Shown here: one piece after another, positions 23,471 through 32,758 of the stretch
How the letters are laid out: every line of letters begins with the position of its first letter
Position numbering within the stretch: the stretch's first letter is position 1
Assembly (NCBI GenBank): GCA_903845365.1
Contig: CAIMXI010000005.1
Location: 1-32,758 of the forward strand
From: an uncultured Geobacteraceae bacterium
GTDB lineage: Bacteria > Desulfobacterota > Desulfuromonadia > Geobacterales > Pseudopelobacteraceae
Length of the DNA stretch: 32,758 nt
Direction of reading: 5' to 3'
The notes under the pieces: model-generated
Told to the model about the DNA's origin: nothing
The model's input: the letters and a program-made list of their open reading frames with translations, nothing else
Database searches by the model: none
Made by a program: the position numbers and the translations under genes

Positions 23471-24412
23471 GTGAAAAAACTCCTCCTTTGCATATTCCTG
23501 GCAATCGCCTGCTACCTGGCTTATGTCGCTGTTTCGCTGGCACTAATTCCGCCGGTCGCCACCCTGGCTGACAAAAAATACAGCAGTACCATTCAGGTCA
23601 AGGATTGGCAGGGCGTTTACCACCCTTTCGTGGTCGGGCCGAAGAGCCGCCACTGGGCGCCATCCGGCAGCATTCCGGCCGAGATGAAGTGGGCGGTGAT
23701 TCTTGCGGAAGACTCTAACTTCTACAAGCACGAAGGATTCGACGTCAAAGCCATAAAGAATGCCATAAAGTACGATCTGGAGAAGAAAAGCCTCAAGCGG
23801 GGCGCCTCCACGATAACCCAGCAGACGGCCAAGAACCTCTTCCTCTCTCGCGAGAAAACGATTACCCGCAAACTGAAAGAGATCTATCTCGCCTATCGAA
23901 TGGAGCAGGAGTTGACCAAGGGGCGCATTATCGAGCTTTATCTGAATGTGGTGGAACTTGGGCCGATGGTCTACGGTATAGGGCACGGGGCGCAGTATTA
24001 TTTCGGCAAGCGGGTCTCCGCTCTGACGCCGCGTGAATGCGCCTTTCTGGCAGCCATGCTCCCTGGACCGCGACTGGCCTACAATCCCTACAAAAACCTC
24101 GGCAAAGTGCTGAAACGTTCCGACATGATCCTGCGGCTACTCCGCCAGAAGGGGGTGCTTGGCGAAACAGAGTATCTGGCCGCCCTCGCGGAGTCGCCGA
24201 ATATCGCCGGCATGCAGCGTAAGGTTGACGAGCTAATCACTGCGCCAGCGATTTTTACATCGCCGTCATCAGCGAGGAAAGAAATTACGGAGAGGCCGGT
24301 TGAGGCGGGAGAGGTAGAGAGCGTTGAATCACCATCTGCGACTGCAGCAGGTTCACCCTCCGGGGGGACGGCTCCGGCCGATCAAATTGAACGTCAGGAT
24401 GAAAAGAAATGA
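23471..24412 (+). CDS. mtgA: Monofunctional biosynthetic peptidoglycan transglycosylase MtgA
   Basis: 313 residues from a GTG at 23471 without a strong Shine-Dalgarno. A membrane anchor (5-29) precedes the GT51 domain. The catalytic Glu is E80 in [13 protein letters not shown], followed by the conserved [16 protein letters not shown] (110-125) and the second Glu motif [13 protein letters not shown] (E155). No penicillin-binding transpeptidase domain follows. The enzyme polymerises lipid II into glycan strands at the inner membrane. After residue about 255 there is a Ser/Glu/Ala-rich tail of nearly 60 residues not usual for MtgA. Its TGA overlaps the rlmN ATG (ATGA). Confidence 0.93.
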   Translation: MKKLLLCIFLAIACYLAYVAVSLALIPPVATLADKKYSSTIQVKDWQGVYHPFVVGPKSRHWAPSGSIPAEMKWAVILAEDSNFYKHEGFDVKAIKNAIKYDLEKKSLKRGASTITQQTAKNLFLSREKTITRKLKEIYLAYRMEQELTKGRIIELYLNVVELGPMVYGIGHGAQYYFGKRVSALTPRECAFLAAMLPGPRLAYNPYKNLGKVLKRSDMILRLLRQKGVLGETEYLAALAESPNIAGMQRKVDELITAPAIFTSPSSARKEITERPVEAGEVESVESPSATAAGSPSGGTAPADQIERQDEKK

Positions 24413-25515
24413 CCCACCGAATTGACCTGAAAAACCTGACTCTTCCCGCTCTTGAACAATTTCTCCAGGGGCAGGGGAAAGAGCGTTTCCGCGCCCTCCA
24501 GGTATTCAAATGGATCTATCAACAAGACGTTGCGAACTTTGAAGAGATGACCAATATTTCCAAAACTCTGCGGACGGAGTTGGCCACCTCCGCTTTCATC
24601 AGTAACCTGGAGCCGGAAGCTATTGAGGAGGGGAACGACGGCACGCGCAAATACCTCTTCAACCTTGCTGACGGACACGCGGTTGAATCGGTTCTTATCC
24701 CGATTGAGGGGCGCAATACGCTCTGCATTTCGTCCCAGGTCGGCTGTGCGATGGCGTGCGAGTTCTGCCTGACCGGAACCTTCAAGCTCGCCCGTAATCT
24801 GACCACGGCTGAGATTGTCAACCAGATTATGGCGGTCAAGCGGGATCTGGCGACCAATCCCCCCGCTGTTCAAGCGGAGCTGAATGACTTTGACGATGAT
24901 GGTGACGAAGGAGATTCAACATCACCGGCGGCTATCCGCAATATCGTACTGATGGGAATGGGCGAGCCGCTTCATAATCTGGACAACGTCATCCCTGCCA
25001 TCCGGATCATGATCGACGGCAACGGCCTGCAACTCTCCAACCGCCGGGTAACCGTTTCCACCTGCGGTCTGGTACCGGAAATGGAAAGACTGGGGCGCGA
25101 GATTCCGAATGTCAATCTGGCGGTTTCGCTGAACGCCACCACCGATGATCTGCGCAACCGCATTATGCCGGTCAACCGGAGTTACCCGATCAAGGCTCTG
25201 CTGCAAGCCTGTAGCGAGTTTCCTCTCCCCGGTCGCCGCAAGGTCACTTTCGAATATGTCCTGCTCGGTGGAGTAAATGATTCCTTGGATGATGCCAAGC
25301 GATTGCTACGGCTGATCAGCGATATTCCGAACAAGGTCAACCTGATTCCGTTCAACGAGCACGAGGGTTGTGAATTCAGAGCGCCAACCCGCGCGGCAAT
25401 TGATGCCTTTCATAAATATCTTATTGACCGGCATGTGACGGTAATTACCCGCGACAGCCGGGGGGGAGATATTTCGGCAGCGTGCGGGCAGTTGAAGGGG
25501 AAACTGGGGAAGTAA
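24409..25515 (+). CDS. rlmN: Dual-specificity 23S rRNA (A2503)/tRNA (A37) methyltransferase RlmN
   Basis: 368 residues. The radical-SAM cluster motif C-x3-C-x2-C is at C113, C117 and C120 ([12 protein letters not shown]). Other family segments are [40 protein letters not shown] and [11 protein letters not shown]359 (AACGQL) is the likely methyl-carrying cysteine. The enzyme makes 2-methyladenosine at position 2503 of 23S rRNA and A37 of some tRNAs, supporting translational fidelity. An acidic insertion (about 158-170, [11 protein letters not shown]) lies before the SAM-binding GMGEP strand and is longer than in most homologues. It is co-transcribed with mtgA. Confidence 0.96.
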   Translation: MTHRIDLKNLTLPALEQFLQGQGKERFRALQVFKWIYQQDVANFEEMTNISKTLRTELATSAFISNLEPEAIEEGNDGTRKYLFNLADGHAVESVLIPIEGRNTLCISSQVGCAMACEFCLTGTFKLARNLTTAEIVNQIMAVKRDLATNPPAVQAELNDFDDDGDEGDSTSPAAIRNIVLMGMGEPLHNLDNVIPAIRIMIDGNGLQLSNRRVTVSTCGLVPEMERLGREIPNVNLAVSLNATTDDLRNRIMPVNRSYPIKALLQACSEFPLPGRRKVTFEYVLLGGVNDSLDDAKRLLRLISDIPNKVNLIPFNEHEGCEFRAPTRAAIDAFHKYLIDRHVTVITRDSRGGDISAACGQLKGKLGK

Positions 25516-25699
25516 GGGACTCGGAAAATACTGATAATCACTCCACGGGACTGACCAGGTATCGGGCTTCGCGCAATTTTGCACGCTTACCCTCCCGTAA
25601 AGCCGTATCTGGTTCGCTTGCGCTGTGTGCAGCTTACTTCCTATCGCTTCCTTCATACCCTGCCGTTGCCAGCAACGCACTTGCGATTCGGATTGTCTT

Positions 25700-25764
25700 C
25701 CCCCCGGTCGGGGTGACGCCTGTTTCTTGCAACAGGCCGGGTTTGCCCGCTACGCTGGGCAAAC
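25700..25764. repeat. Cluster of three hairpin-forming inverted repeats after rlmN
   Basis: Three stems follow each other: CCCC/GGGG (25702-25713), GCCTGTT/AACAGGC (25718-25737, loop of 6) and GTTTGCCC/GGGCAAAC (25741-25764, loop of 8). They lie in the 352-base gap between the convergent rlmN (plus) and bcp (minus) genes; the remainder of that gap (25516-25699 and 25792-25867) shows no gene or RNA that I recognise. None of the three has a U-run on the plus strand. Confidence 0.6.
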
Positions 25765-25791
25765 AAAAAAACGACCCGATCAGGTCGCCTT
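25765..25791 (-). terminator. Rho-independent terminator downstream of bcp (possibly bidirectional)
   Basis: On the minus strand the stem CGACCTGATCGGGTCG (25772-25787) is preceded by AAAAGG and followed by seven T (25765-25771). It is placed about 80 bases after the bcp stop. On the plus strand the same stem is followed by CCTTTT, so weak termination of mtgA-rlmN transcripts is also possible. Confidence 0.7.
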
Positions 25792-25867
25792 TTGTATGCA
25801 GAAATAGTTCTGCCTGGGCATCAGCCTCCTGTAATGCAGAGTTTCAATATCAACAGAAATCTGTATT

Positions 25868-26329
25868 TCACCCCCGAAGATAGGCCAGCACCTCATCCGG
25901 GTGCTGTTCGGCTTTGGCAACTTTTGTCCACTGCTTTTTGACAATTCCATCAGGCCCCACAATTACCGTCGAGCGAATCGTACCGACTGTTTTTTTTCCG
26001 CACATTACCTTCTCACCAAATGCATGATAAGCCTGCATCATGGAGTAGTCAGGGTCACTCAGCAGGATAAACGGCAGTGCGTAATTTGTTGTAAATTTTT
26101 TGTGCGCAGCGATGCTATCCTTGCTTACGCCAAGAACGATGACGCCTTTGTCAGTCAGCTCTTTATAGTTATCACGGAAGCCGCACGCTTCCTTGGTGCA
26201 GCCAGGCGTATTATCCTTCGGGTAAAAATAGATCACTACTGTTTTCCCTGCATACTGTTTCAGCGAGTGCTGTTTTCCATCGCTCCCCTCCAGCAAAAAA
26301 TCAGGAGCTTTTTTTTCTTCCAGTGTCAT
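25868..26329 (-). CDS. bcp: Thioredoxin-dependent peroxiredoxin Bcp (PrxQ type)
   Basis: 153 residues. The peroxidatic cysteine C44 and resolving cysteine C49 are in NTPGCTKEACGFRD, the spacing of PrxQ/bacterioferritin-comigratory proteins. The flanking strands (KTVVIYFYPKD, VIVLGVSKDS, STVIVGPDG) match the family. It reduces hydrogen and organic peroxides in the cytoplasm using thioredoxin, useful for an anaerobe under transient oxygen exposure. Start at ATG 26329 with AGGAG seven bases upstream; a candidate own promoter lies in the 100-base gap behind the amidase gene. Confidence 0.96.
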   Translation of the reverse strand: MTLEEKKAPDFLLEGSDGKQHSLKQYAGKTVVIYFYPKDNTPGCTKEACGFRDNYKELTDKGVIVLGVSKDSIAAHKKFTTNYALPFILLSDPDYSMMQAYHAFGEKVMCGKKTVGTIRSTVIVGPDGIVKKQWTKVAKAEQHPDEVLAYLRG

Positions 26330-26363
26330 ATAAATTCTCCTTTAAATAAGATAGATTTGGTCT

Positions 26364-26391
26364 AATTTAGCACTCCCTGTTAAAAGGTCAA
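26364..26391 (-). promoter_or_regulatory. Candidate promoter of bcp
   Basis: On the minus strand TTGACC (26386-26391), a 16-base spacer and TAAATT (26364-26369) preceded by TGC form a plausible extended -10 promoter, 34 bases before the bcp ATG. Just downstream, TAGA-CCAAA-TCTA is a short inverted repeat that could be an operator. Confidence 0.45.
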
Positions 26392-26429
26392 GGATAATGT
26401 CTTGTCGCTCTTACAGGGGCGGGAGCAGG

Positions 26430-27689
26430 CTATTTCAAGCTGCCGATATAGTTGCGGACACCGTCTAAAATACCTTCGGCGACCATGACCTGATAGGCCG
26501 GGTCATTAAGGCGGGTCTCTTCCGTCGCATTTGAGAGGAAAGCTGTCTCAACGAGGATACTTGGCATCGACGCCCCTACAAGGACGTAAAAAGGACCCTG
26601 CTTGACCCCCAGATTTTTTACATCGCCGTAACCGGTGCGGATTTTTTTGTGGAGGAATTTTTGCACTTCATCGGCAAGATGAGCCGAGTCGTTCAATTTG
26701 TAGTTTGCCATCAGATCAAACAAAATCGCCTGCAGCACGCTGACCTTTTCGAGTGACGTACCATTCTCCTTGGCGGCCAGTTGAGCTACTTTATCCGTCT
26801 TAGCAAGGTTCAGGTAATAGGTCTCTATTCCGGCGGCAGCACGATTGGGCGCGGCATTGGCGTGAACCGACACGAACAGGTCAGCGCCAACCTTGTTGGC
26901 AATGGCGGTGCGCTCCTCCAGCGGGATAAATATATCGGTCGAACGTGTCATAACAACATCCAGAGCCAACTCTTCCTTGAGCAGATCCCTCAGCTTGAGC
27001 CCTATCGCCAGTACGACATCTTTTTCCTGAAGACCTCGCGCGCCGACAGCTCCCGGGTCATGCCCTCCATGTCCCGGGTCAACAACAATCCGTCTGATTT
27101 TTGAAATTACTGGTTTTTTCGGTAATTTAGTTTTTTTTTCAGTGCCTGGAGATTGTTCCTCAGGCTTTGGCTGGGAAATGTGCTCCGGCATGGCGCTGAC
27201 TACCGTTTCCAGGCGTGATATCTGTGCCTGCCGCTCGCCGCGGACATCTATCACCAGTCGCGCCGGATCAGACAGAGGAAATACTTTATAATCTTTGATA
27301 TTTTCTGTATCCAGCACAACCCGCACCACGTCAGGTTTATACTGTCCGACCCGGGCGCCTTTCAGCAATCCGTCACCGATGGTGATATCTTTGACGCTTT
27401 TCCCCAATCTGGTCCGCTTCAAATCGATATAAACCCGCCCAGGTTTGCCGGGAGTCCCCTTGCCAAGTTCATGACTTTCCCAGGTAACGTCCCGGTCAAG
27501 TTCCAGTGAAATCCGTGTGTAATCAGGGTTGGACCAGTGTTTCATCTCATTAAGAGCAGCCGGAGGGCGAGTTATTGCCGAGGTTTGTTCAGTGAAGGCA
27601 ACTTTTTTGTTTTTGGACGCCACAGCCGGAAGCGGTAACAGGAGGCAGAACATTAGGAGGCAGGATAATGTGGGAAGGTATCGGTTCAT
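26430..27689 (-). CDS. N-acetylmuramoyl-L-alanine amidase with AMIN domain (AmiB/AmiC type)
   Basis: 419 residues. A signal peptide (1-24, LLMFCLLLPLPAVAS) is followed by an AMIN domain (about 48-150: HWSNPDYTRISLELDRDVTW, LVIDVRGE), a Pro/Lys-rich linker, and an Amidase_3 domain (about 198-415). Zinc and catalytic residues are visible: H207 in DPGHGGHDPG, E222, H276 in VSVHANA, and the late Glu in ILVETAFLSN. The enzyme cleaves the amide between MurNAc and the stem peptide to split septal peptidoglycan in the periplasm. AMIN domains direct such enzymes to the division site. The gene lies between mutS and bcp with separate gaps of about 100 bases on each side. Confidence 0.94.
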   Translation of the reverse strand: MNRYLPTLSCLLMFCLLLPLPAVASKNKKVAFTEQTSAITRPPAALNEMKHWSNPDYTRISLELDRDVTWESHELGKGTPGKPGRVYIDLKRTRLGKSVKDITIGDGLLKGARVGQYKPDVVRVVLDTENIKDYKVFPLSDPARLVIDVRGERQAQISRLETVVSAMPEHISQPKPEEQSPGTEKKTKLPKKPVISKIRRIVVDPGHGGHDPGAVGARGLQEKDVVLAIGLKLRDLLKEELALDVVMTRSTDIFIPLEERTAIANKVGADLFVSVHANAAPNRAAAGIETYYLNLAKTDKVAQLAAKENGTSLEKVSVLQAILFDLMANYKLNDSAHLADEVQKFLHKKIRTGYGDVKNLGVKQGPFYVLVGASMPSILVETAFLSNATEETRLNDPAYQVMVAEGILDGVRNYIGSLK

Positions 27690-27793
27690 GAAGTCCGTAT
27701 TTTTATATTAATAATTCAATGGAAAGAAAGTAGTTGTTCTTGTAGCAGAAAACCAGAATTAGATCAACCTATAGAGAGAAGCCCATTTTATCT

Positions 27794-30406
27794 TCACACC
27801 ATCCGCTTTAATTCATCCAGCATATTAAGCGCTTCCAGCGGGGTCAGCGTGGCAATATTCAGCTTCTTCAGGCGTTGGCGCAACTGATCTTCACTGGTTT
27901 CAAAGAGTGAAAACTGAGGAGATGGCTCACGTTGCGGTTTTTTGCTGCTCTTGGCCAACCGTGGGGCACCCTCTTCAAACTCACCATTTTCAAGGTTGCG
28001 CAGGATTTCCTTGGCGCGTTCGATGACATCAGACGGCATACCCGCCAGACGAGCCACCTGAATGCCATAGGAATGGGATGCTCCACCCGGGATTATTGTG
28101 CGCAAAAAAATAATCTGATCGTTCCACTCCCGAACCGCTACTGTGAAGTTTTTGATTCGCTCACGGGTCACGGCAAGTTCCGTCAGTTCGTGGTAGTGGG
28201 TGGCAAAGAGAGTTCGACTGCGGCAGGAGGGGGTGTCGTGGATGTACTCTGCAACGGCCCAGGCGATTGAAACACCGTCAAAGGTTGAGGTGCCGCGACC
28301 GATTTCATCCATAATTATCAGGCTCTGCGGGGTGGCATTGCGAAGTATTCCGGCCGCCTCCATCATCTCCAGCATGAAGGTTGACTGGCCGCGAGCCAGA
28401 TTATCACCCGCGCCGACCCTGGTGAAGATCCGATCGGCGATGCCGATATGCGCCTCTGAGGCTGGGACAAAACTGCCGGCCTGCGCCATCAGCGTAATCA
28501 GCGCCACTTGGCGCATATAGGTTGATTTACCCGCCATATTCGGACCGGTAATCATCAGTAGCTGGTTCGTTTCGGCGTCAAGCAGCGTATCGTTCGGCAC
28601 GAAACGTTCACCCAGCTTCATCGCTTCGATCACCGGATGGCGACCGTCGCGAATGTCGATGACTGTAGAATTATCAACAAGCGGCTTGCAGTAACTGCGT
28701 TCCCCGGCAACCGTTGCCAGTGAAAGCAGTACATCAAGAATCGCCACGCCGTCAGCGGTTCGGGAGATCCGCTCGGCCTGGGCGGCCACCAGTTCACGAA
28801 TTTCCTGGAACAGGGTGAATTCGATGGTGCATATCCGCTCTTCTGCCCCCAGCACCTTCTCTTCGTAGTTTTTCAGCTCTTCGGTAATGTAACGTTCGGC
28901 GTTGGCAAGCGTCTGACGCCTTACGTAATCGGCAGGTACCGCAGCAAGATTGCTTTTGGTGATCTCGATAGAATAGCCAAATACACGGTTGTAGCGGATT
29001 TTGAGGGTGGAGATGCCGGTTCTGGCCCGCTCCTGAGCTTCCAGGCGGGCGATAAAGCCCTTCCCTTCACTGCTGATGGCGCGCAGTTCATCGAGCTCGG
29101 CGTTATATCCTGGAGCGATGATCCCCCCCTCACGCAGGGAAAATGGCGGGCTTTCAATTATTCCGCGCGACACCAGTTGGCAGATATCATCCAGAGGGTC
29201 AATAGTAACCACCAGCGACTGCAGCAGGGTGCTCTCCGTCCCCGCCAGCAGTTCGAGTAAAAAAGGGAGATAGACCAGCGAATCATGCAATGCCCGCAAG
29301 TCACGGCCACCGGCACTGGCCATGCCGATACGACCGTTCAGCCGCTCCAGATCCGCAACATTTTTCAAGCGCGCGGCAAGCTTTTCCCGCAGATCCGGCG
29401 ATTCCAGCATCTCTTCTACAGCATCAAGTCGCTTCCTGATCGGCTCAAGTTCAATTAATGGATAGCTGAGCCACTGCTTCAAACGACGGGCACCCATAGC
29501 AGTGCCGGTGCGGTCGAGACAGCCGAGCAGTGATCCGATCCGTTTCCCCTCCGCCATGCTGGCGGTGATCTCCAGGTTACGGCGGGTGGCCGGATCAAGC
29601 GCGAGGTGCTGGCTGCGCCGGAAAACAATAATATCCCGGATATGCGGCAGCGCCGCCTTGCGGTTTTCGCGCAGGTAATAAAGGGCAGCAGAGGCGGCCA
29701 GCAGTGCCGCCGGAGCACCTTCAAGCCCAAGCGCCTCAACCGATACCGCTCCGAAGTGATCGCAGAGAATCTTCGTCGCATAGTCACGATCATAGATCCA
29801 GTCAGGAGCCCGGGAAATAATCCGCTCGCTCAGAAATGAACGGAGGTCAGCAGGCAGAACATCACGATCAAGGGAGTCGGAGAGCAGAATCTCACGCGGG
29901 TTGATCCCGACCGCTTCTGCCAGTGCCGCCGCTGCGCCTGTCTGCTCCGTTGCCCGGAATTCCCCTGTGGAGACATCCAGCCAGGCACAACCCCAACTGC
30001 CTCCTGAGATTTCGCAAAGTGCCAGCAGATAATTGTTCTCATCCGGGAGCAGGCTTTCCGACTCGATCAGAAGGCCGGGAGTGACGACCCTGACAACCTC
30101 GCGACGGACAATGCCTTTGGCCTGTTTCGGGTCTTCGACCTGCTCGCAAATAGCTACTTTGTGGCCGGTTTCAATCAATTTGGCAATATAGGGAGCAACA
30201 GAATGGTAGGGAACGCCGCAGAATGGAATTTCGTCACCGCTCCCTTTGTTGCGGGAGGTCAGGGCGATATCAAGAACCCGGGAGGCCAGCAGCGCGTCAT
30301 CCAGGAACATTTCATAGAAATCCCCCATGCGGAAAAACAGGATCGCGTCGGGGTAGCCCGACTTGATCTCAAGATATTGCCGCATCATGGGTGTCTGTTC
30401 TGCCAT
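27794..30406 (-). CDS. mutS: DNA mismatch repair protein MutS
   Basis: 870 residues from the ATG at 30406 ([15 protein letters not shown]); the frame extends 15 codons further up but homologues begin here. The mismatch-reading Phe-x-Glu motif is at residues 30-32 (GDFYEMF). Connector, lever and clamp domains follow. The ATPase has Walker [10 protein letters not shown] near residue 620, Walker [13 protein letters not shown] and the signature [12 protein letters not shown]. The C-terminal tail [17 protein letters not shown] is the MutS tetramerisation/beta-clamp region. It recognises mismatches and recruits MutL. No key residue appears lost. Confidence 0.98.
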   Translation of the reverse strand: MAEQTPMMRQYLEIKSGYPDAILFFRMGDFYEMFLDDALLASRVLDIALTSRNKGSGDEIPFCGVPYHSVAPYIAKLIETGHKVAICEQVEDPKQAKGIVRREVVRVVTPGLLIESESLLPDENNYLLALCEISGGSWGCAWLDVSTGEFRATEQTGAAAALAEAVGINPREILLSDSLDRDVLPADLRSFLSERIISRAPDWIYDRDYATKILCDHFGAVSVEALGLEGAPAALLAASAALYYLRENRKAALPHIRDIIVFRRSQHLALDPATRRNLEITASMAEGKRIGSLLGCLDRTGTAMGARRLKQWLSYPLIELEPIRKRLDAVEEMLESPDLREKLAARLKNVADLERLNGRIGMASAGGRDLRALHDSLVYLPFLLELLAGTESTLLQSLVVTIDPLDDICQLVSRGIIESPPFSLREGGIIAPGYNAELDELRAISSEGKGFIARLEAQERARTGISTLKIRYNRVFGYSIEITKSNLAAVPADYVRRQTLANAERYITEELKNYEEKVLGAEERICTIEFTLFQEIRELVAAQAERISRTADGVAILDVLLSLATVAGERSYCKPLVDNSTVIDIRDGRHPVIEAMKLGERFVPNDTLLDAETNQLLMITGPNMAGKSTYMRQVALITLMAQAGSFVPASEAHIGIADRIFTRVGAGDNLARGQSTFMLEMMEAAGILRNATPQSLIIMDEIGRGTSTFDGVSIAWAVAEYIHDTPSCRSRTLFATHYHELTELAVTRERIKNFTVAVREWNDQIIFLRTIIPGGASHSYGIQVARLAGMPSDVIERAKEILRNLENGEFEEGAPRLAKSSKKPQREPSPQFSLFETSEDQLRQRLKKLNIATLTPLEALNMLDELKRMV

Positions 30407-30441
30407 GCAGGTCTGCCTTTCGCCAACTGAAATTGTGCTTG

Positions 30442-30470
30442 GTTGTAACACACGGTTTCATGCATTTCAA
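30442..30470 (-). promoter_or_regulatory. Candidate sigma-70 promoter of mutS
   Basis: The minus strand shows TTGAAA (30465-30470), a 17-base spacer and TACAAC (30442-30447), about 35 bases before the mutS ATG. The match is moderate and visual only. Confidence 0.35.
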
Positions 30471-30577
30471 GGCGGAGGATCTGCAGGAAAGCACACTTGG
30501 TACAGGCGGCGAGGTTATGGTAAAGCTCTTGGGAAGATGCCGGAAGCGTTACCGATGGCTGCGTGATAACGGGGTAA

Positions 30578-30608
30578 GGAGCGGCTGGCTGATAATGCCA
30601 GTCGCTCC
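30578..30608. repeat. Strong inverted repeat between cysN and mutS
   Basis: GGAGCG-g-CTGGC (30578-30589) pairs with GCCAG-t-CGCTCC (30597-30608), leaving one internal G-T/U position and a 7-base loop. It lies in the 310-base gap between the cysN stop and the mutS start. No U-run follows on the minus strand, so termination would be weak or Rho-assisted. Nothing else in this gap looks like a gene. Confidence 0.5.
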
Positions 30609-30716
30609 TATCCGGCGAACAGTAGTATTGGATATTGTTTGACGTTATCTTCGAGAAATATTTTATTGCAGGCATTTCCTGATTTGGGGGCATGGGAGTG
30701 ACAAAAGCTGACATAG

Positions 30717-32384
30717 TTATATTCCGATACCATCGTCACCGGACAGTCTGCTCACTGATATTCCTCGCATAAAGACCAGGACGCTTACACCTTCGGTTGT
30801 ACGATCAAACTCAAATGAAAGAGTCTGTTCGTACGCCAGTATAGCCACTGCCTGCAGCTGTTCCACGTCTCTCAGGCGAAAGAGCACCCGGTTTCCTTTG
30901 CCAAGAAACCCAAGGAAGCTGCTTGATACGTCAAACTCCAGTGCTCCCCATTCCCCGGTCAGATCAACCACGCTTACTCCTGCACCCCCAGTGGATGTTT
31001 CACTCAGACTGATGCGTCGAGGAGAGCCGGTTACCGAATCTGATTGTTCCCCTCTCTTTTCTGCGTATGGGCGCTCCACTGGAGCTGTTCCGATGATCAT
31101 GCCCGCTGCTACGGTTGCATTGCTGAAACGGTCAATCAGGATAAAGCTGCCAGTTTGCCTGTTCTGCCGGTAGGGGGCAAAAGAGATTGCTCGGTCCAGT
31201 TCCAGGCTGACAATTCCGATTTCATTCAGCCCGAGAGTTCGTACCTGTTTCTGCTCCAGAGTATTTACGTCCACTGCACAGTGTACTGAGGTAACACGGC
31301 CGGGAGTGACTGCAGTTGCAGTTTTAATAAGATATATCTGTCCCGGTTGCAGAGGATCGTCGTGCATCCATACAATATGAGCTTCCGGATGGCGTGCATA
31401 GAGCGGTGGCTCATCAGGAGCAGTAAGCATGTCGCCCCGACTGATATCGATTTCATCATTCAGTGTCAGTGTCACGGCCTGACCGGCTGTCGCCTGCAAG
31501 AGATCACCATTCATGGTGACGATACGAGTGACTTTGCTAGTCCGTCCGGATGCGGCAACCTGCAACTCCTCCCCTTGCCTGATAGTGCCAGAGGCAACTG
31601 TCCCGCAATAACCACGGAAGTCGAGGTGGGGGCGGTTCACCCACTGCACAGGCATCCGAAACGGTTCTGCCCGGCTGTCACTACTCACCGGCACGTTTTC
31701 CAGATAGCTTAGCAGGGTGGATCCTTCGTACCACGGAGAATTAGAGCTTGCTTCGATCATGTTGTCGCCGCCGAGAGCCGAGAGAGGAATGGCGGTTATG
31801 TCAGCAAATCCCAGTGGTGCGGCAAACTGTTCGTAGTCTTTCCGGATTGCTTCGAATTGGATCTGGTTGAAGCCGATCAGATCCATCTTGTTAATGGCCA
31901 GCACGATATGCTTGATACCGACCAGAGAGACTAGATAGCTGTGGCGTCTCGTCTGGGTCAGCAGTCCTTTGCGGGCATCGACAAGGATAATGGCAACCTC
32001 CGCTGTGGATGCACCGGTAATCATGTTACGTGTGTATTGTTCGTGTCCGGGGGTATCGGCAACTATGAACTTGCGCTTTGCCGTAGAGAAATAGCGATAG
32101 GCAACATCGATAGTGATCCCCTGCTCACGCTCCGCCTGCAGTCCGTCGAGTAGCAGGGCGTAGTCGATTGCACCACCCTGGGTACCGACCTTTTTGCTGT
32201 CCGCTTCGAGCGACTCCAACTGATCTTCAAAGACCATCTTGGAATCCCAGAGCAACCGCCCGATCAGGGTGCTTTTACCGTCATCAACGCTGCCACAGGT
32301 GATGAAGCGGAGCATGGTTTTTTCTTCATGGCTTTTTAGGTAGGCGAGGATATCGTTTTCGATCAGTTCTGATTGATGAGCCAT
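30717..32384 (-). CDS. cysN: Sulfate adenylyltransferase GTPase subunit CysN with a novel C-terminal extension
   Basis: 555 residues. The GTPase domain has P-loop GSVDDGKST (31-39), effector region EREQGITIDVAYRYF, DTPGH (110-114) and NKMD (165-168). Elongation-factor-like beta domains follow to about residue 435 (WVNRPHLDFRGYCGTV, HCAVDVNTLEQ, FILIDRFSNATVAAGMI). With CysD it makes adenosine phosphosulfate from ATP and sulfate, GTP hydrolysis driving the reaction. About 115 further residues (441-555) do not resemble the APS kinase (CysC) domain of CysNC fusions: no second P-loop is present. They are of unknown function. The ATG overlaps the cysD stop by one base (TAATG). Confidence 0.93.
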   Translation of the reverse strand: MAHQSELIENDILAYLKSHEEKTMLRFITCGSVDDGKSTLIGRLLWDSKMVFEDQLESLEADSKKVGTQGGAIDYALLLDGLQAEREQGITIDVAYRYFSTAKRKFIVADTPGHEQYTRNMITGASTAEVAIILVDARKGLLTQTRRHSYLVSLVGIKHIVLAINKMDLIGFNQIQFEAIRKDYEQFAAPLGFADITAIPLSALGGDNMIEASSNSPWYEGSTLLSYLENVPVSSDSRAEPFRMPVQWVNRPHLDFRGYCGTVASGTIRQGEELQVAASGRTSKVTRIVTMNGDLLQATAGQAVTLTLNDEIDISRGDMLTAPDEPPLYARHPEAHIVWMHDDPLQPGQIYLIKTATAVTPGRVTSVHCAVDVNTLEQKQVRTLGLNEIGIVSLELDRAISFAPYRQNRQTGSFILIDRFSNATVAAGMIIGTAPVERPYAEKRGEQSDSVTGSPRRISLSETSTGGAGVSVVDLTGEWGALEFDVSSSFLGFLGKGNRVLFRLRDVEQLQAVAILAYEQTLSFEFDRTTEGVSVLVFMRGISVSRLSGDDGIGI

Positions 32385-32758
32385 TAGAAGTACCCCTCCT
32401 GTTTTTTCTTTTCCATGGAACCGGCCGAATCATGGTCAATCAGTCGTCCCTGTCGTTCAGAAGTACGGGTAAGAAGCATTTCCTGGATGATCTGCGGCAG
32501 GGTAGTCGCTTCTGATTCGACGGCGGCGGTAAGCGGATAACAGCCGAGGGTACGGAAGCGAACCGATTTATACTGTACTGTTTCCTCCGGTTTGATCTCA
32601 ATGCGCTCATCGTCAACCATGATCAGCATACCGTCCCGCTCGACAACCGGCCTGACTGCAGCGAAGTAGAGCGGCACAATCGGAATGTTCTCCAGGTGGA
32701 TATACTGCCATACATCGAGTTCGGTCCAGTTGGAGATCGGGAAGACGCGGATGCTCTC
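32384..32758 (-). CDS. cysD: Sulfate adenylyltransferase subunit 2 CysD, C-terminal part (start beyond window)
   Basis: The frame is open from the right edge to the TAA at 32384, giving the last 124 residues. It begins [33 protein letters not shown], then [27 protein letters not shown] sequence ([20 protein letters not shown]) and ends [21 protein letters not shown]. These are the C-terminal signatures of the CysD PP-loop ATP sulfurylase; the PP-loop itself lies outside the window. It overlaps cysN by one base, as usual for this operon. Confidence 0.97.
   Translation of the reverse strand, partial: ESIRVFPISNWTELDVWQYIHLENIPIVPLYFAAVRPVVERDGMLIMVDDERIEIKPEETVQYKSVRFRTLGCYPLTAAVESEATTLPQIIQEMLLTRTSERQGRLIDHDSAGSMEKKKQEGYF

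Noticed and set aside
25482..25883. Plus-strand ORF after rlmN (133 residues)
   Set aside because: It crosses several hairpins and a terminator, overlaps rlmN and bcp ends, and has no family resemblance or RBS.
26362..26378. CIRCE-like TTAGCACTC element before bcp
   Set aside because: Only one half is present; the required GAGTGCTAA at nine bases distance is missing.
30385..30714. A 109-residue minus-strand ORF between cysN and mutS
   Set aside because: It contains a strong hairpin and a candidate mutS promoter, overlaps the mutS start, has no recognisable domain and has unnatural composition.

Overview
The window looks like a chromosomal segment of a motile deltaproteobacterium of the Geobacter/Pelobacter (Desulfuromonadales) type. 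This is inferred from gene content and order: a flgB-flgC-fliE-fliF-fliG-fliH-fliI-fliJ cluster, a CheX-like phosphatase next to it, a short type II secretion set (gspC-D-E-F) linked to dapF, and a second FliK-like/FlhB-like pair. No species can be named from the sequence alone. Almost every gene is on the minus strand; only mtgA and rlmN are on the plus strand.

Layout. Positions 1-8778 (minus) hold a flagellar basal-body/export operon in the order flgB, flgC, fliE, fliF, fliG, fliH, fliI, fliJ, a MotE-like membrane coiled-coil protein, and a fliK that runs off the left edge and carries octapeptide tandem repeats. A sigma-54-like promoter lies upstream of flgB. fliF is split by a frame break at a ten-base G run. 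Positions 9011-12277 hold a secreted AMIN/TPR protein, a CheX-like phosphatase fused to a degenerate receiver, and a 24-codon remnant of a CheY-type receiver. Positions 12278-13037 form a scar-like zone in which a DUF433 antitoxin gene runs out of frame into the 3' half of a DUF5615-type toxin gene. Positions 13038-23302 look like one long, mostly overlapping transcription unit: dapF, gspC, gspD, gspE, gspF, a FliK-like protein with a repeated domain, a stand-alone FlhB C-terminal-like protein, and a phosphohexomutase. Positions 23471-25515 (plus) hold mtgA and rlmN, followed by about 350 gene-free bases rich in hairpins. Positions 25868-32758 (minus) hold cysD (partial), cysN with an unusual C-terminal extension, mutS, an AMIN-type amidase and a bacterioferritin-comigratory peroxiredoxin.

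How the genes fit together. The left third builds the flagellar rod/MS ring/C ring and its export ATPase, with CheX-like signalling nearby. The centre couples lysine/peptidoglycan precursor synthesis (dapF) with the assembly platform, ATPase and secretin of a type II secretion system, but the pseudopilin genes are not here. A second FliK/FlhB-like pair in this operon, away from the main flagellar operon, is the least conventional association. The right third is housekeeping: cell-wall synthesis and turnover, rRNA methylation, peroxide detoxification, mismatch repair and sulfate activation. The most interesting observations are the fliF poly-G frame break, the repeat-rich FliK, the FliK-like/FlhX pair beside type II secretion genes, the pseudo-receiver fused to a CheX domain, and the fused remains of a toxin-antitoxin module.
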